From positions 62,001 through 126,000 of the forward strand of contig NZ_JAAXGE010000006.1 of assembly GCF_014750685.1 (NCBI RefSeq): 64,000 nucleotides of DNA. Reading direction: 5' to 3'. Source of the stretch: Bacteroides sp. GM023 (GTDB lineage: Bacteria; Bacteroidota; Bacteroidia; Bacteroidales; Bacteroidaceae). The position numbers were made by a program, and so were the translations under genes. The notes under the pieces were generated by a model that was not told where the DNA came from, did no database searches, and was given only the letters and a program-made list of their open reading frames with translations. Shown here piece after piece: positions 18,374 to 27,398 of the stretch; the first letter of the stretch is position 1, and the number at the start of each line of letters is the position of its first letter.

Positions 18374-20767
18374 TTATTTCTTTTCCATCGCTATTCCGCC
18401 CTGATTCTGATAGTAAATGATGTGCTGAACCAAGTTGTGGAAATAAACTTCGATGTTCGGATAGCGCCCGTTGGGGTCGACCGATGAACTGATTTGTTGT
18501 GCATCACTCGGGTCATTGGGGTTCAGTCCGTAAGCCTCTTCCCAAATATCAGGAATGCCGTCACCGTCGGTATCAGGCCAAGGCTTCAACGATTTCACCG
18601 CAATGTAGCCTTCGGTATCTGATACCGTATCAATGATACCGGGTTGCTTGGCTTTACCGTCTTCTTCGGGTTTAGAGCCGATATAGGTATATGTGCCATT
18701 CTTCACTTCACGGACTACACGCTGGTCTATCAGGTCTCTGCGAAGAGAAGCTCCGGCATAGTCTAGTACTTTCTCATAGGCTTGTTCGGCTGTATGATTT
18801 GTCAGTTTGCTATAAGGTTGGTAGTCTGCCATCTTCATAGCTTTCTTATCAGCTTCGGAAACGTCTCCCAGTGAAGAATCAAATTGTTCCCAAACACCTT
18901 TTGTCCAGTTATCTGCTGTCACCTCCGAACTACCCTGTACATAGTTGCCATTGATATATGCCCGTGCAGTGGGGTCGCTTGACAGTACACGGTAAGAACG
19001 ATTATTCGTTCCGGTGGCAGGTCCCGGTTTGTAGTAGCAGTTGGTAAGATTGAAAGATGCGTACTTTCCGCCGTAACTGCCTGCACCTCTTCCACTCCAG
19101 TTATAGTAGACATTGTTTCGTACATCGAAATATCCAGTAAAGTCATAAGATTCCTGTGTACCGGGAGCGGACAAGTCGGAAATACGAGGGCAACGGCTAC
19201 CGTGATGCGCCAGCAATATGTGGTGGAACGAAGCATTGTCACCACTGAACATAGCGCCATAGCCGTGAGCACCTTTAGCATGGTTGGAAAGGTTCATACT
19301 TTCAGAGGCAATGCACCATTGTGCCGTGAAATTCTGTACGCCATAGAAAGTGAGTGTTTCATCCACACTCCAGCCAGCTGTAACATGGTCAATGATGGCA
19401 TCTTTGAAGTAACGTCCACCAATAGCGTCTTCACCATAATCGGCGAACTGGTCGCCCGGACGACAACGCAGGAAGCGAACAATCGCATTCAAACTGGAGC
19501 CTGCGCCTATAGCCGGGTCTTTAGAGAGGTTAAAGGTGAAGTTGTAGTTCTTTAATGTGATACCGTCACCCGGCGCAGTCTGTCCGATAATACTCAAATT
19601 AGGGAATTCGTTCAGATAGATTCCTCTTTTCAGTTCGATGATGCCGGATACATCAAAAATGATGGTACGTGGCTGTTTGGACTTCTCGATACCGTAACGC
19701 AAGCTACCTTCGATAGGAGTTTCATTTTTGTTATAGTCCGCCAAAGTTGTCACACGATAGATTTCACCGCCACGACCACCGGTAGTAAAGCGGCCGCCAC
19801 CTTCTGCACCCGGGAAAGCTAAGAGAGAAGCGATACGGTCGTCACCGATACTTGTGTCGGGTTTGCCGTATTGGAAAATGGTAAGCGTCTTATCCAGCAT
19901 CTTGACTGTTGTCGAACGTGGCAATGCGGTTTCATTGTCTGCTATATTCAGCACCACTTCATCGGTGGTGGAATTTCTCTTGTCTTGTGTAATCCAAGTA
20001 CCTTCCTCAGGTATGATGACCTCATAATCCACCGGATTTTCTCCTTGCGGAGCAGAGACAACCAGTTTACGGCATTTATAAGGAATAATATACTCATCTT
20101 GTTCGATAGTCACTTTACCGCTTACTCCGTCCTGTGTCACTGTCAAGACGCGTTGCAAGGTGTACTCACCTACGGATTTGAATACAAGGACAGCTGTTCT
20201 GGTTTCTTTCGGATTGGCATCTATTCCAAACGTTACTTCATCGGTCACAAAACTACGGGTTTTCGGAGTTGTTTCTTTCAGTTTAATCCAGTTGTATTCT
20301 TCAGCTATATCCAAATCCCACTCTACGTTTGCCACTACCTTACAGATAAATGTACCTTCCCGGAACGACAACGGGTCTGATGAACAATCGAACAAAATAT
20401 CCGGGTCGGCACCCAGTTGTTCTACGTTAATCTCCTGCTCCAATGTAGAGCCTGCCCCCGACATTGAAACTTTTACCGTACCTGTACGCTTGGGACCATC
20501 CGCATTCTCGGTGAAAAACAAGCGAAGGTCGCCATTTCCTTCTCCCGAGTTTTTTGATATGCTCAGCCATCCGCCTGTCGAAGTCACCTCGGCAGTCCAT
20601 TCAGAGGTAGCCGTCACGTTGATGGTGAACGAACCGTTCACATTACTCAACTTCACCTCATTTTTCGACACTTCCAGCTTGGCGGCAGTTGCAGCAGCAT
20701 TGGATTCGTCATCCGAACTACATGCGCTCAACAAGCCTGCCAACAGTATGAATAGAAAATATCTCAT
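18374..20767 (-). CDS. Three-BACON pectate lyase (PL1) lipoprotein
   Basis: A 797-residue lipoprotein (LLSAC lipobox followed by SSDDES, an acidic run compatible with surface export). Three BACON-like domains (about 30-118, 122-215, 218-305) precede a PL1 beta-helix starting at LLAFPGAEGGGRFTTGG. The lyase has Asp460 in IIDHVTAGWSVDE, where the other four PL1 proteins of the window have DHCS, and Arg525/Arg528 in SRCPRI, the site of the catalytic arginine. A DTDGDGIPD calcium-loop motif lies near the C-terminus. PL1 enzymes cut polygalacturonate by beta-elimination with Ca2+. BACON domains act as spacers or mucin/glycan binders, which suggests the catalytic domain is held away from the membrane. 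Confidence 0.88.
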   Translation of the reverse strand: MRYFLFILLAGLLSACSSDDESNAAATAAKLEVSKNEVKLSNVNGSFTINVTATSEWTAEVTSTGGWLSISKNSGEGNGDLRLFFTENADGPKRTGTVKVSMSGAGSTLEQEINVEQLGADPDILFDCSSDPLSFREGTFICKVVANVEWDLDIAEEYNWIKLKETTPKTRSFVTDEVTFGIDANPKETRTAVLVFKSVGEYTLQRVLTVTQDGVSGKVTIEQDEYIIPYKCRKLVVSAPQGENPVDYEVIIPEEGTWITQDKRNSTTDEVVLNIADNETALPRSTTVKMLDKTLTIFQYGKPDTSIGDDRIASLLAFPGAEGGGRFTTGGRGGEIYRVTTLADYNKNETPIEGSLRYGIEKSKQPRTIIFDVSGIIELKRGIYLNEFPNLSIIGQTAPGDGITLKNYNFTFNLSKDPAIGAGSSLNAIVRFLRCRPGDQFADYGEDAIGGRYFKDAIIDHVTAGWSVDETLTFYGVQNFTAQWCIASESMNLSNHAKGAHGYGAMFSGDNASFHHILLAHHGSRCPRISDLSAPGTQESYDFTGYFDVRNNVYYNWSGRGAGSYGGKYASFNLTNCYYKPGPATGTNNRSYRVLSSDPTARAYINGNYVQGSSEVTADNWTKGVWEQFDSSLGDVSEADKKAMKMADYQPYSKLTNHTAEQAYEKVLDYAGASLRRDLIDQRVVREVKNGTYTYIGSKPEEDGKAKQPGIIDTVSDTEGYIAVKSLKPWPDTDGDGIPDIWEEAYGLNPNDPSDAQQISSSVDPNGRYPNIEVYFHNLVQHIIYYQNQGGIAMEKK

Positions 20768-20802
20768 GTCTTATATCTGTTATATTATTAATACTCTATT
20801 GA

Positions 20803-22608
20803 TTATTTAATCCAATACGAATCACCGATTCCGTTAGTATATACTTCCGAATTTGTATCGGTGATGGTGAAGTCTCTGCCTGCCACATCTTTGAAGAGTG
20901 TTTCCATAGGAAGAACTGCTTCTATCGGCATTTCAGCGGCATCTACTCCCCAGTTGGCTACAACAAAGCCGTTGGTGCGATAGTTATTCGCGAAAGTCTT
21001 GGTTGTGATGTTTCTTGTCGTAAACCAAGTGCCCTGACCGGCTTCACAAACACCGCTAAAGAGATTGTTGCGAACAACCAGGTTGAATGAAGAAGTATTC
21101 TTCGGATTCAAGTCAAAGAAGGTCATTCCGGCAGGAGCCATACTAACGAATGTACAGTTTTCTATTGTCACGTTCAATTCTCCTGTCATAGCGCTTAAAC
21201 CGGTAATCAAGGCTTTCGACAAGTTCTTGGCATGGAACGTGGAATTTCTGAATACGAAGTTGTGTACTGGTGCATCCTTCTTGGTAGAAATACCAAAGAG
21301 CCCGCTCTTCTCTGAATTCAAGCCCAAAAAGCGGCAATCTTCTACCACAATATTATCAACAATCTGTTTTTGGTCTTCATCCACTTCCTGATACCACATC
21401 GTACGTCCCAGATCGCTTATCTCACAATTCTTCCAAGAGAAAGTAGATACGTGGAAAGCCTGATTCTTAAATTTGAAGAAGTCGGAGGTAGTTACTTTTA
21501 TCTTCAGATTCTCAAAATGGAAGGCTTCAATAATGGCATCGGGGCAGTTAATACTCATATTTCCCATTTCCATAGATGTCAGTTCTTCACCGGCGCTCGG
21601 TGTCTGCCCCATGATATAAAGGGCTTTCGGTATTTCGGTCTGCGTACCTAACTTATAGCTAGCTCCGGCTTTCAAGAACAGTTTTACCTCGTTCACCGAA
21701 GCATCTGCCAGCATCGACTTACAGATAGATTCCAGGTTTTCTTCAGGACTTACATATCTGTATCCGTCGGGGATTCTCATCGGAGCTTCGGGATTGATAT
21801 CTTCTTCGTTCCATCCTTCCGAAGCAATCGTTACTGTGTAGTCCTGTATCACCGGTTCGTCCACATTATTCAGAGCGAATGCCACTTGCACGATATCATC
21901 AGGCAGAATGGTAAATGCTCCATCAATCGGTTTTGACTGTATAACCGTATTATTCTTATCCAAATAGTCGATACGTACCGATACTTCTTTGCCTTCACTC
22001 TGCGTTTCAAACAAAACGAAGTCATCGGTATAATTCACACCACCGGTATCAGTCACTTTCTCACGTTGTACTTCTATCTGAGTTTTTACGAAAGTGGCAT
22101 CCGATAGTTTATATCCCGAAATCGGTGAAGATATTACTGCACGCAATTTCGAGTAGCTCTTGTCCGACTTACGGTCGGTAGATTTCAGACGAAGTACGCC
22201 TGTACGGTTGTACATACGCACACTAAGCGGTTCGTTAAACGGAGATTTGTACGTCACCGGTGCCGAAATCGCATACTCGGTCTTGGCTGTCGGGTCCTGG
22301 TTTATCACCACATCATTCAGATTCTTCGGAGCAGGAATAGAATCGGATTGTGTAGTAGAAATGATGTTATAACTTCCGTTGGCCAATTGAAAACGGTAAA
22401 GCGATGAGTAATTAGCCACATATTCACCATCGGCCGTATAGATAAACAGAGGTTTGTTGGACGAGTTCGTGTTTACATTCCACGGTTCATCATCCAGGAA
22501 CAGCTCTATATCTTTTACTACCGAAGTGGTGTATCGTTCTTCTTCCGAACAAGCTGTTATTCCCAACAGGAGTATGATTCCTGCCAGTGAATAGAATATA
22601 TTTCTCAT
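20803..22608 (-). CDS. Beta-helix (DUF4957/DUF5123-type) lipoprotein with FimB-like N-terminus
   Basis: A 601-residue lipoprotein (GITAC lipobox, then SEEE). The N-terminal ~280 residues are beta-sandwich-like and resemble FimB/Mfa2 accessory pilins in pattern (YRFQLANGSYNI, TGVLRLKST). I am less sure of this assignment than for the two fimbrillin fusions. From about residue 300 it has beta-helix coils with N-C-x-F repeats, ending in GDSYW, the position where its three relatives have GDxRW. No catalytic residues are visible. It is probably a surface glycan-binding protein of the SusCD system. Confidence 0.7.
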   Translation of the reverse strand: MRNIFYSLAGIILLLGITACSEEERYTTSVVKDIELFLDDEPWNVNTNSSNKPLFIYTADGEYVANYSSLYRFQLANGSYNIISTTQSDSIPAPKNLNDVVINQDPTAKTEYAISAPVTYKSPFNEPLSVRMYNRTGVLRLKSTDRKSDKSYSKLRAVISSPISGYKLSDATFVKTQIEVQREKVTDTGGVNYTDDFVLFETQSEGKEVSVRIDYLDKNNTVIQSKPIDGAFTILPDDIVQVAFALNNVDEPVIQDYTVTIASEGWNEEDINPEAPMRIPDGYRYVSPEENLESICKSMLADASVNEVKLFLKAGASYKLGTQTEIPKALYIMGQTPSAGEELTSMEMGNMSINCPDAIIEAFHFENLKIKVTTSDFFKFKNQAFHVSTFSWKNCEISDLGRTMWYQEVDEDQKQIVDNIVVEDCRFLGLNSEKSGLFGISTKKDAPVHNFVFRNSTFHAKNLSKALITGLSAMTGELNVTIENCTFVSMAPAGMTFFDLNPKNTSSFNLVVRNNLFSGVCEAGQGTWFTTRNITTKTFANNYRTNGFVVANWGVDAAEMPIEAVLPMETLFKDVAGRDFTITDTNSEVYTNGIGDSYWIK

Positions 22609-22621
22609 AAGATTCCTGTTT

Positions 22622-23506
22622 TTAAAATTCTGAAACTTCTATTGTAAAGGGGTGAGCCAGTACACCTTTATATGCTACTGTGCGTATCAAAGACCAGGGT
22701 TCATCCAGGTAATTCTCATCCGTAATCTTCATATGTACGGTAGAACGCTTGGATGACTCAAAGCCTATACCCGTGTCGAGAGGACTGATAATGCGGTTCA
22801 CCTCTTCGCCCCCTTTCAGATATGTCACATCCACCGATGTTCTGGAATCACCTTTTATGGTAGGGAATGAATAGACTGATGCGCCAAAACCTGTGGAAAG
22901 ATTGGTGGAAACGGTTACATCTTCTATAATACATTCTTTACTTTTCACTTTATAGCCTACTGCTACATTCGTAAAGGTGACATTCAACTGGTCAAAGCGG
23001 GTGATTGCATTCAATTCTTCTTCCGTCTCTTTAGGTTGAAACACGGCTTGTCCCACCAGGCGTTTCAGTTCAATTTTGAGCGAGCTGACCGAATTGTCCG
23101 ACGTAAAGCCTGTAACTTCTGAGATATACACCGGTTTTTGAGCATAAGCATCCTGGTATACCACCACTTTGGAAAGGCTGTCCGTATCTACCAACCGTTC
23201 GGCATTTGCTACTACAAACGTTTGCAGACTTTCGCCCAAGGGAAGGTTCACTTTTATATCTCCATTATTCAAAGGAAGATTCTTTCCATAAACCATGGAA
23301 TCCGTCAGATACACATAAATGCCTATTTCGGTAATTCCCTGTTCGGCAAAAGTTTCAAGACTCGCCCTACTGAAAGAAACGCCGACAGGATGCGTTTCGG
23401 GCTCATTGGGAAGTTGTTCATTCGGTTTCCATTCATTATCCATTTGCTGTGAACAAGAACAGCAAAGCAGAAACGACAGAAGAAATAAACTTGCTAGATG
23501 TTTCAT
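22622..23506 (-). CDS. FimB/Mfa2-like lipoprotein
   Basis: Start placed at 23506 because MKHLASLFLLSFLLCCSC is a good lipoprotein signal, while the in-frame extension to 23590 adds 28 residues that do not look like one. The protein is 294 residues with two beta-sandwich-like halves, resembling the FimB/Mfa2 fimbrial anchor family (ITEIGIYVYLTDS, VVANAERL). It lies 13 bp before the next gene and opens the long operon. No fimbrial major subunit or transmembrane assembly gene is nearby, so a pilus role is not supported; an accessory surface lipoprotein is more likely. Confidence 0.65.
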   Translation of the reverse strand: MKHLASLFLLSFLLCCSCSQQMDNEWKPNEQLPNEPETHPVGVSFSRASLETFAEQGITEIGIYVYLTDSMVYGKNLPLNNGDIKVNLPLGESLQTFVVANAERLVDTDSLSKVVVYQDAYAQKPVYISEVTGFTSDNSVSSLKIELKRLVGQAVFQPKETEEELNAITRFDQLNVTFTNVAVGYKVKSKECIIEDVTVSTNLSTGFGASVYSFPTIKGDSRTSVDVTYLKGGEEVNRIISPLDTGIGFESSKRSTVHMKITDENYLDEPWSLIRTVAYKGVLAHPFTIEVSEF

Positions 23507-23526
23507 AAATATTAGTTTATATAGTT

Positions 23527-23534
23527 TAAAGATA
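23527..23534 (-). promoter_or_regulatory. Weak -7 box candidate for the long minus-strand operon
   Basis: The minus strand reads TATCTTTA, one base off TAnnTTTG, 20 bp before the chosen start at 23506. No -33 TTTG is clear. A second candidate, TACTCTTTG, with one extra spacer base, lies further upstream near 23663-23671. Confidence 0.3.
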
Positions 23535-23745
23535 TTCATTAGTATCGGATTCATGCTTCTCATTTGCTTAGATTTATATAATACAGTCATCTCGTTTTTC
23601 GCATATGTGAAACCTTTGTTCTTTCACCAGTGCAAAATTGAGGAAACATATGGAGAACAAAGAGTAAGATTTAGTAGAAAAGGAGTAAAAAACAGACTTG
23701 GTTCAAATAATACTCCTTATCTGTACAGAGGCATATAAATGACAT

Positions 23746-23780
23746 GCTCCCTGAATGTTATCATCAAACATCCAGGGAGC
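23746..23780 (-). terminator. Hairpin after the minus-strand PL1 gene
   Basis: A 14-bp stem with one mismatch (23746-23759 with 23767-23780) lies 44 bp past the PL1 stop. There is no strong T-run, so it may end the PL1 transcript or attenuate read-through into the long operon. The remaining non-coding part of 23507-23823 shows nothing else clear. Confidence 0.55.
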
Positions 23781-23823
23781 GTAAGCGTAATAATTATCGG
23801 TTTAAACGGTAATAATCCGATCG

Positions 23824-25323
23824 CTATTTGTTCTGAGCATCTATTATTTCCTGCACCAAACCATTCAGGTACATTTCGAGATTTGTATATTGTCCTTTCG
23901 GGTCAAGAGTTTTTGTATTTCCATCCGCAGGGTTATGAGGGTCCAGTCCGTGCTTCGTTTCCCATTCGTCAGGCATACCATCGCCGTCCGAATCTACCGG
24001 AGCCGAGACACCTGCTATTGCCAGCTCCGGCCAGGGAGAATTGCCCGTATCATTTGGGCTATTGATATATCCCGGTTTATTATCTTTGCCGGTGAAAGTA
24101 GCTGTTCCTTTCCGGGTATCAGAGATAATGCGTTTATCTACCTCATCCCGGTAATTACAGCATCCGGCAAAATTCATCACCTGTTCATATGCCTTATCGG
24201 CTGTATAGGTAGTAATAACTCCAAAGTCAAGAGGTTCTTTCAGGCGAACGGACTCTTTGGCTTCGTCCGTCCATAAGAAATCTACTTTTTCATCGTTCCT
24301 GATTTGAGCATAGACTCCATCTGTCCAGTTATCGGCAGTCACCTTGTTGTTGCCTGCCACTTTATTTCCATCAATATAGAAAGTTCCCCATTTTTGGAGA
24401 TAGGGTTTGAAGGCCAGGTTCTTTTTTTCTTCACCGTCGACATAGACATAAGCGAGCGGATAAACTCCGACTTTGGCGATACGATATTGTACCTGTTTAG
24501 AAGCCTGTTTTGTTGCCGGGCCCGGCTTATAATAATTATTGACGATATTCACGTGCTGGTCTTCTCCGCCATAACAGCCACCACCGGCCCAGTTGTAAAA
24601 GACATTGTTACGGATATCGACGCACTCGCCGAGGGCTAATGTGGAAGGACGCGGGCCGAGACGCGGAACACGGCTTTCACAATGTGCTATCAGGTTATGA
24701 TGATAGGAAGCTTTGTGTCCGCCCCAGTTACCGCCATATCCATGTGCGCCTTTCACATGGGTGGCCTTTCTTAATGCTTCGGATGCGATGCACCATTGTA
24801 CGGTGGAGTTTTCCATTCCATAGACGGAAAGACATTCGTCCACACTCCAACTGATGGAGCAATGGTCTACCATAATATCTTTTTTATCACAACCGCCCAA
24901 TCCATCGGGTTCCTTTCCGCTGGCTTCTCCGGGACGGAAACGGAGAAAACGGATAATTACGTTATTGGAATTAATGGCAAAACCATAATCAGCCAAACAA
25001 ATCCCGCCGGGAGAAGTCTGACCGGCAATGGTAAGATTATCTTTGCCTGTTCTCAATTCCGATTTCAGACGGATAGTACCTGCCACATCAAATACAATCG
25101 TTTTAGGGCCATTCTGTTTTAGCGCCCAACGCAGAGTGCCTTGCGTGCCGTCATCTTCGAGGGAAGTCACATGATATACTTTACCGCCACGTCCGCCTGT
25201 CGTGTATCTGCCGTGTCCTTCAGCACCGGGGAAAGATGTGACCTTATCTTCCTGCGAGGAAAAAGACATCAATCCTCCTGCAAACAGTATCAGCAGACAA
25301 GCATAAACTAATTTTCTTTTCAT
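23824..25323 (-). CDS. Pectate lyase (PL1), secreted/periplasmic
   Basis: A 499-residue PL1 with signal peptide ending near LMSFSSQ and no lipobox Cys, so likely periplasmic or soluble. The sequence starts with VTSFPGAEGHGRYTTGGRGG. It has the calcium-site VDHCSISWSVDE motif (Asp153) and SRVPRLG with Arg218/Arg221 as the catalytic arginine region. A calcium-loop motif DSDGDGMPD lies near the C-terminus. It is most similar in pattern to the PL1 at 37907 (both have YHVTSL, GTLRWA and GGICxA). It is flanked by its own promoter and a hairpin, so it may be transcribed independently. Confidence 0.92.
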   Translation of the reverse strand: MKRKLVYACLLILFAGGLMSFSSQEDKVTSFPGAEGHGRYTTGGRGGKVYHVTSLEDDGTQGTLRWALKQNGPKTIVFDVAGTIRLKSELRTGKDNLTIAGQTSPGGICLADYGFAINSNNVIIRFLRFRPGEASGKEPDGLGGCDKKDIMVDHCSISWSVDECLSVYGMENSTVQWCIASEALRKATHVKGAHGYGGNWGGHKASYHHNLIAHCESRVPRLGPRPSTLALGECVDIRNNVFYNWAGGGCYGGEDQHVNIVNNYYKPGPATKQASKQVQYRIAKVGVYPLAYVYVDGEEKKNLAFKPYLQKWGTFYIDGNKVAGNNKVTADNWTDGVYAQIRNDEKVDFLWTDEAKESVRLKEPLDFGVITTYTADKAYEQVMNFAGCCNYRDEVDKRIISDTRKGTATFTGKDNKPGYINSPNDTGNSPWPELAIAGVSAPVDSDGDGMPDEWETKHGLDPHNPADGNTKTLDPKGQYTNLEMYLNGLVQEIIDAQNK

Positions 25324-25352
25324 TTCTTATTCACATTATTAGATGATGAAAA

Positions 25353-25360
25353 CAAAAGTA
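25353..25360 (-). promoter_or_regulatory. -7 box upstream of the minus-strand PL1
   Basis: The minus strand reads TACTTTTG, an exact match to TAnnTTTG, giving a leader of about 23 nt before the ATG at 25323. No clear -33 element is seen. Confidence 0.6.
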
Positions 25361-25439
25361 GTGGAAGCATTCCATTTTCACGTTTATTTTTTGACTGATA
25401 ATGGGTAAAAATCAGTTTTTAGATTGTATTGAACAGATT

Positions 25440-26252
25440 TTATATCCCCAGCCGTTCTTTTAATAGCCGGTAGCCGGAAAGGCTTACTCTCAATTTCACG
25501 CCATTCTTTAATAATAACTGGTAGGTTTCCTTGCCGAAAAGTTCGACACGTGAAATCTGTGTCACATTCACAATCGTAGAACGATGCACGCGGACAAAGG
25601 TGTCAGGAGACAGATGCGTTTCAAAATACTTCATCGTCTGTTCTTTCAGATATTCCCCGGAAGGAGTTATCAGCATCACGTAATCTCCACATGCTTGTAT
25701 GTAGATTAATTCTTCCGACTTTACCAAATGAATACGGGAACCGTCTTTCACTGTGATGCGGTCAATTAATTCGATAGATGGTTCAGCTTGCTGTTCAGTC
25801 ACCTGATGTACAACCAGTTCTTTTTCGAGTTCCTGGTTCAAGGCTTCTTCCTTAGCAACAATCAAGCGATACCAAAGAGTGACCGCAATCAGAGTCGGCA
25901 GTCCGAATAATAACCGGAAAGGGATTGTCTGTGCAAAAGGAATATAGGATACTCCTACAATCCGCACCATAATATCGCATACCATAAAACTACCTGCCAG
26001 CCAAAGAAGACTTCCAACCAGTATCATAATGACATCCGTCTGGAACAACGAAACAAGTCCGACGACAAACCAAGCCAGGTAAGCAATGGCCACCAACCAA
26101 CCAATCGTTGCTATTCCATCTACTAAAGCGGGAATATAGTCGATTCCGGTATATCCACACACCAAGGCAACCTGGAGGGCAACCAAAACCAACGCCAGCA
26201 CCGCCATCGGAATCCAGCGAAAAGGATAATCTATAATCGGATGTGCTTTCAT
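25440..26252 (-). CDS. Membrane-bound LytTR transcription regulator
   Basis: A 270-residue protein with four predicted membrane spans in the first ~125 residues, a short linker with EEALNQELEKELVV, and a C-terminal LytTR DNA-binding domain (about 165-270: IHLVKSEELIYIQACGDYV, FVRVHRSTIVN). There is no receiver domain, so the signal is presumably sensed in the membrane or passed by its partner. It starts 3 bp after the LiaF-like gene and the two must be co-transcribed. Pairs like this are usually linked to envelope stress; its place between two pectin operons suggests it may also act on nearby promoters. Confidence 0.9.
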   Translation of the reverse strand: MKAHPIIDYPFRWIPMAVLALVLVALQVALVCGYTGIDYIPALVDGIATIGWLVAIAYLAWFVVGLVSLFQTDVIMILVGSLLWLAGSFMVCDIMVRIVGVSYIPFAQTIPFRLLFGLPTLIAVTLWYRLIVAKEEALNQELEKELVVHQVTEQQAEPSIELIDRITVKDGSRIHLVKSEELIYIQACGDYVMLITPSGEYLKEQTMKYFETHLSPDTFVRVHRSTIVNVTQISRVELFGKETYQLLLKNGVKLRVSLSGYRLLKERLGI

Positions 26253-26255
26253 ACG

Positions 26256-27053
26256 CTAGCCTTTCACTTCCAGGCCGCCAAAAGAAACGGTACCTCGAAT
26301 CACTAATATACTATCCTGGTTAACATTCCCATTCTGCCAACGTTTATCATCACATCCGCCAAAGAAGGCGTTACACTTAAACACGATTTTCCAATCAGAA
26401 GGAGCATAAATCTCAACTCCGCCCCAATTACAATCCACGTCGATATATGTTTCGCCTGCCGCAATGTGGGTATGACGCAAATCAATAGTCGTCCCGCCGA
26501 ATGAAGTACGCACTTCAGCCCCTTTAAAAAGCTCATCGAGTACGACGTGGCGGGCAGCCCCCCAAACATTCTCCGAATGTAAAAAGCCATCGACCGAATC
26601 GGACTGTTGCTGCTGTTCATTCCCAAAGTTCATACCGGGACGTCCCTGTTTCATTTTCATCTTCACAAAGTTCCGGCGATTCTGTAATGTACGATGGTCC
26701 GCCCAAGGTCCTCTTCTCTTCGGTTTGAAGAAAAACAGAATACCTGCCATAATCAGGGCGAAGGGCCAAACCATTGCCTGCGAATTCTCCGGCAGCCATG
26801 AAAGTCCGCCTATCAAAAAATAGACACCTATCAATAAAAGGATGATTCCACCGATGAAATGGCGACGAATCATAGAATAGATACCTATTATTATAAGAAG
26901 TGAATGCCAGGATACTACCAAATCAAATAACTCATAAGTGATCCATCCCATATTACGGGCGAACAACAAAAGCCCGGAGATGATAAAAAGCGAAGCTATC
27001 AGAATTTTAGCAGAAAAGCCTCCGGCAGGTGAAAATGTTTGTTTCTCTTCCAT
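26256..27053 (-). CDS. LiaF-like membrane protein
   Basis: A 265-residue protein with four hydrophobic segments in residues ~15-110 (DUF5668-like, GxxLLxGxYFLI pattern), a basic cytoplasmic stretch, and a C-terminal LiaF-like beta domain (SFGGTTIDLRH, DVDCNWGGVEIYAP, VSFGGLEVKG). LiaF proteins restrain a cell-envelope stress regulator in Firmicutes. Here the immediate downstream gene is a membrane LytTR regulator, suggesting the same sensor-inhibitor relation, which is an inference. It is transcribed from an exact -7 box 29 bp upstream, divergently from SusC. Confidence 0.85.
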   Translation of the reverse strand: MEEKQTFSPAGGFSAKILIASLFIISGLLLFARNMGWITYELFDLVVSWHSLLIIIGIYSMIRRHFIGGIILLLIGVYFLIGGLSWLPENSQAMVWPFALIMAGILFFFKPKRRGPWADHRTLQNRRNFVKMKMKQGRPGMNFGNEQQQQSDSVDGFLHSENVWGAARHVVLDELFKGAEVRTSFGGTTIDLRHTHIAAGETYIDVDCNWGGVEIYAPSDWKIVFKCNAFFGGCDDKRWQNGNVNQDSILVIRGTVSFGGLEVKG

Positions 27054-27081
27054 TGTCTTTATATTTAATTGATTAATGGTT

Positions 27082-27089
27082 CAAAGATA
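27082..27089 (-). promoter_or_regulatory. -7 box of the liaF-like/lytTR operon
   Basis: The minus strand reads TATCTTTG, matching TAnnTTTG, 29 bp before the LiaF-like ATG. Two 21-bp direct repeats lie 40-81 bp further upstream. Confidence 0.6.
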
Positions 27090-27128
27090 CGTCATTTCTT
27101 TATGCTTCTACAGCCTTTTCTGTCGATT

Positions 27129-27170
27129 TACGGTTAAAAACACGATGAACACCGGATAAAAACCGATGAA
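27129..27170. promoter_or_regulatory. Two 21-bp direct repeats, candidate LytTR site
   Basis: Units 27129-27149 and 27150-27170 agree at 14 of 21 positions, each with a central A-run and a CGATGAA end. LytTR regulators typically bind pairs of ~9-bp repeats 12 bp apart, which is also a 21-bp period. Their position upstream of the LiaF-like -7 box fits autoregulation. Confidence 0.4.
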
Positions 27171-27323
27171 AAAACCTATTTATAAATCCCGGATTCGTAT
27201 ATTTGCCGCGTTTCGTAACACAAATAATACCTTCCAAAGCTAATTCCTACACCTTGTGGCAAACTAAAACAAAAAATACGAGGTGAAAAACAAATATTGC
27301 ACATCACTATATCTTCATTCTCA

Positions 27324-27331
27324 TACTTTTG
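27324..27331 (+). promoter_or_regulatory. -7 box of the plus-strand SusC operon
   Basis: TACTTTTG matches TAnnTTTG exactly and would give a leader of about 60 nt before the SusC ATG. The -33 region is unclear; a TTG at 27297-27299 is slightly too far. The 27054-27398 interval contains only the divergent promoters and repeats listed here. Confidence 0.6.
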
Positions 27332-27398
27332 TAGCGATGAATGAACTCTCATTAGAGGTTTTTACGAATTATCAAACAACAACCATTAATTAATAAAC

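Noticed and set aside
22622..23506. Complete fimbrial operon
   Set aside because: FimB-like and fimbrillin-like domains occur, but no major-subunit, chaperone-like or tip genes with fimbrial order are present; neighbours are all pectin genes.
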